A DNA stretch of 22,713 nucleotides from a virus. Positions 22,703 to 22,713 of the stretch are shown piece after piece. The stretch's first letter is position 1, and each line of letters begins with the position of its first letter. The stretch lies in the IMG/VR virus record IMGVR_UViG_3300027801_000178, positions 1 through 22,713 of that record. One strand, given 5' to 3'. The notes beneath the pieces are model-generated. The model was not told the origin of the DNA. It searched no databases and worked only from the letters and a program-made list of their open reading frames with translations. The position numbers were made by a program, and so were the translations under genes.

Positions 22703-22713
22703 GAAAAATAACA
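22699..22713 (+). CDS. Start of a further gene (five codons, cut by window end)
   Basis: ATG at 22699 overlaps the previous stop (ATGA) and follows the purine box AAGAGG by about 11 bases. Only MRKIT is visible, so nothing can be said about the product. The overlap style matches other gene junctions in this window. Confidence 0.4.

Noticed and set aside
1-22713. tRNA genes, CRISPR arrays, IS elements, attachment sites
   Set aside because: No cloverleaf, regular spaced repeats, transposase, integrase or tRNA-end match was seen on either strand.

Overview
The window looks like part of the genome of a tailed, probably short-tailed (podovirus-like), marine bacteriophage. The DNA is AT-rich: sampled lines run about 30-35% G+C. 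Genes are packed with gaps under 100 bases, and nearly all lie on the + strand. Many predicted proteins resemble families I recall from uncultured marine viruses and phages of SAR11-like hosts. No tRNA, rRNA, CRISPR array, transposase or integrase was seen, and terminase, portal, capsid and DNA polymerase genes must lie outside. Host assignment is inference from composition and protein families only.

Layout. (1) 1-7475, tail/virion surface: the 3' part of a glycine-rich tail fibre or adhesin gene (open from base 1), a flavin-dependent halogenase, three virion-type proteins, and three small genes linked by overlapping stop/start codons. One of these (6738-6902) is only 54 aa. (2) 7476-15081, internal virion module: a short intergenic region with a sigma70-like promoter, then four proteins (411, 253, 416 and 1417 aa) that resemble DNA-ejection/internal proteins. 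(3) 15086-15820, lysis: a one-helix holin-like protein and an M15-type zinc peptidase endolysin whose core is unusually GC-rich. (4) 15855-17473, the only minus-strand genes: a SNF2-type helicase and a 64-aa partner. (5) 17547-22713, early/replication module on +: two proteins of unknown function, a candidate ssDNA-binding protein, a stable GNRA hairpin, an archaeo-eukaryotic-type primase, a small coiled-coil gene, a UvrD-like SF1 helicase, a Lys-rich small protein, and the first five codons of a further gene.

The most notable signals are the following. The 46-80 base gap between the SNF2 gene and the replication genes holds two back-to-back sigma70 promoters. Their TTGACA boxes form an inverted repeat, and the start site of each falls in the -35 box of the other. 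The two transcripts then carry, or lead to, the same 17-nt translation leader. A viral halogenase with conserved FAD, WxWxIP, Lys and Glu elements sits inside the tail operon. The AGGAGG ribosome site nearest the SF1 helicase belongs to a small ORF that overprints the helicase Walker A region.

Reading the modules together: a host-type RNA polymerase probably transcribes both directions from the 17.5 kb switch. Primase, helicases and ssDNA-binding protein replicate the genome, the internal proteins and tail proteins build the particle, and the holin/peptidase pair lyses the cell. No phage RNA polymerase is encoded in this window.
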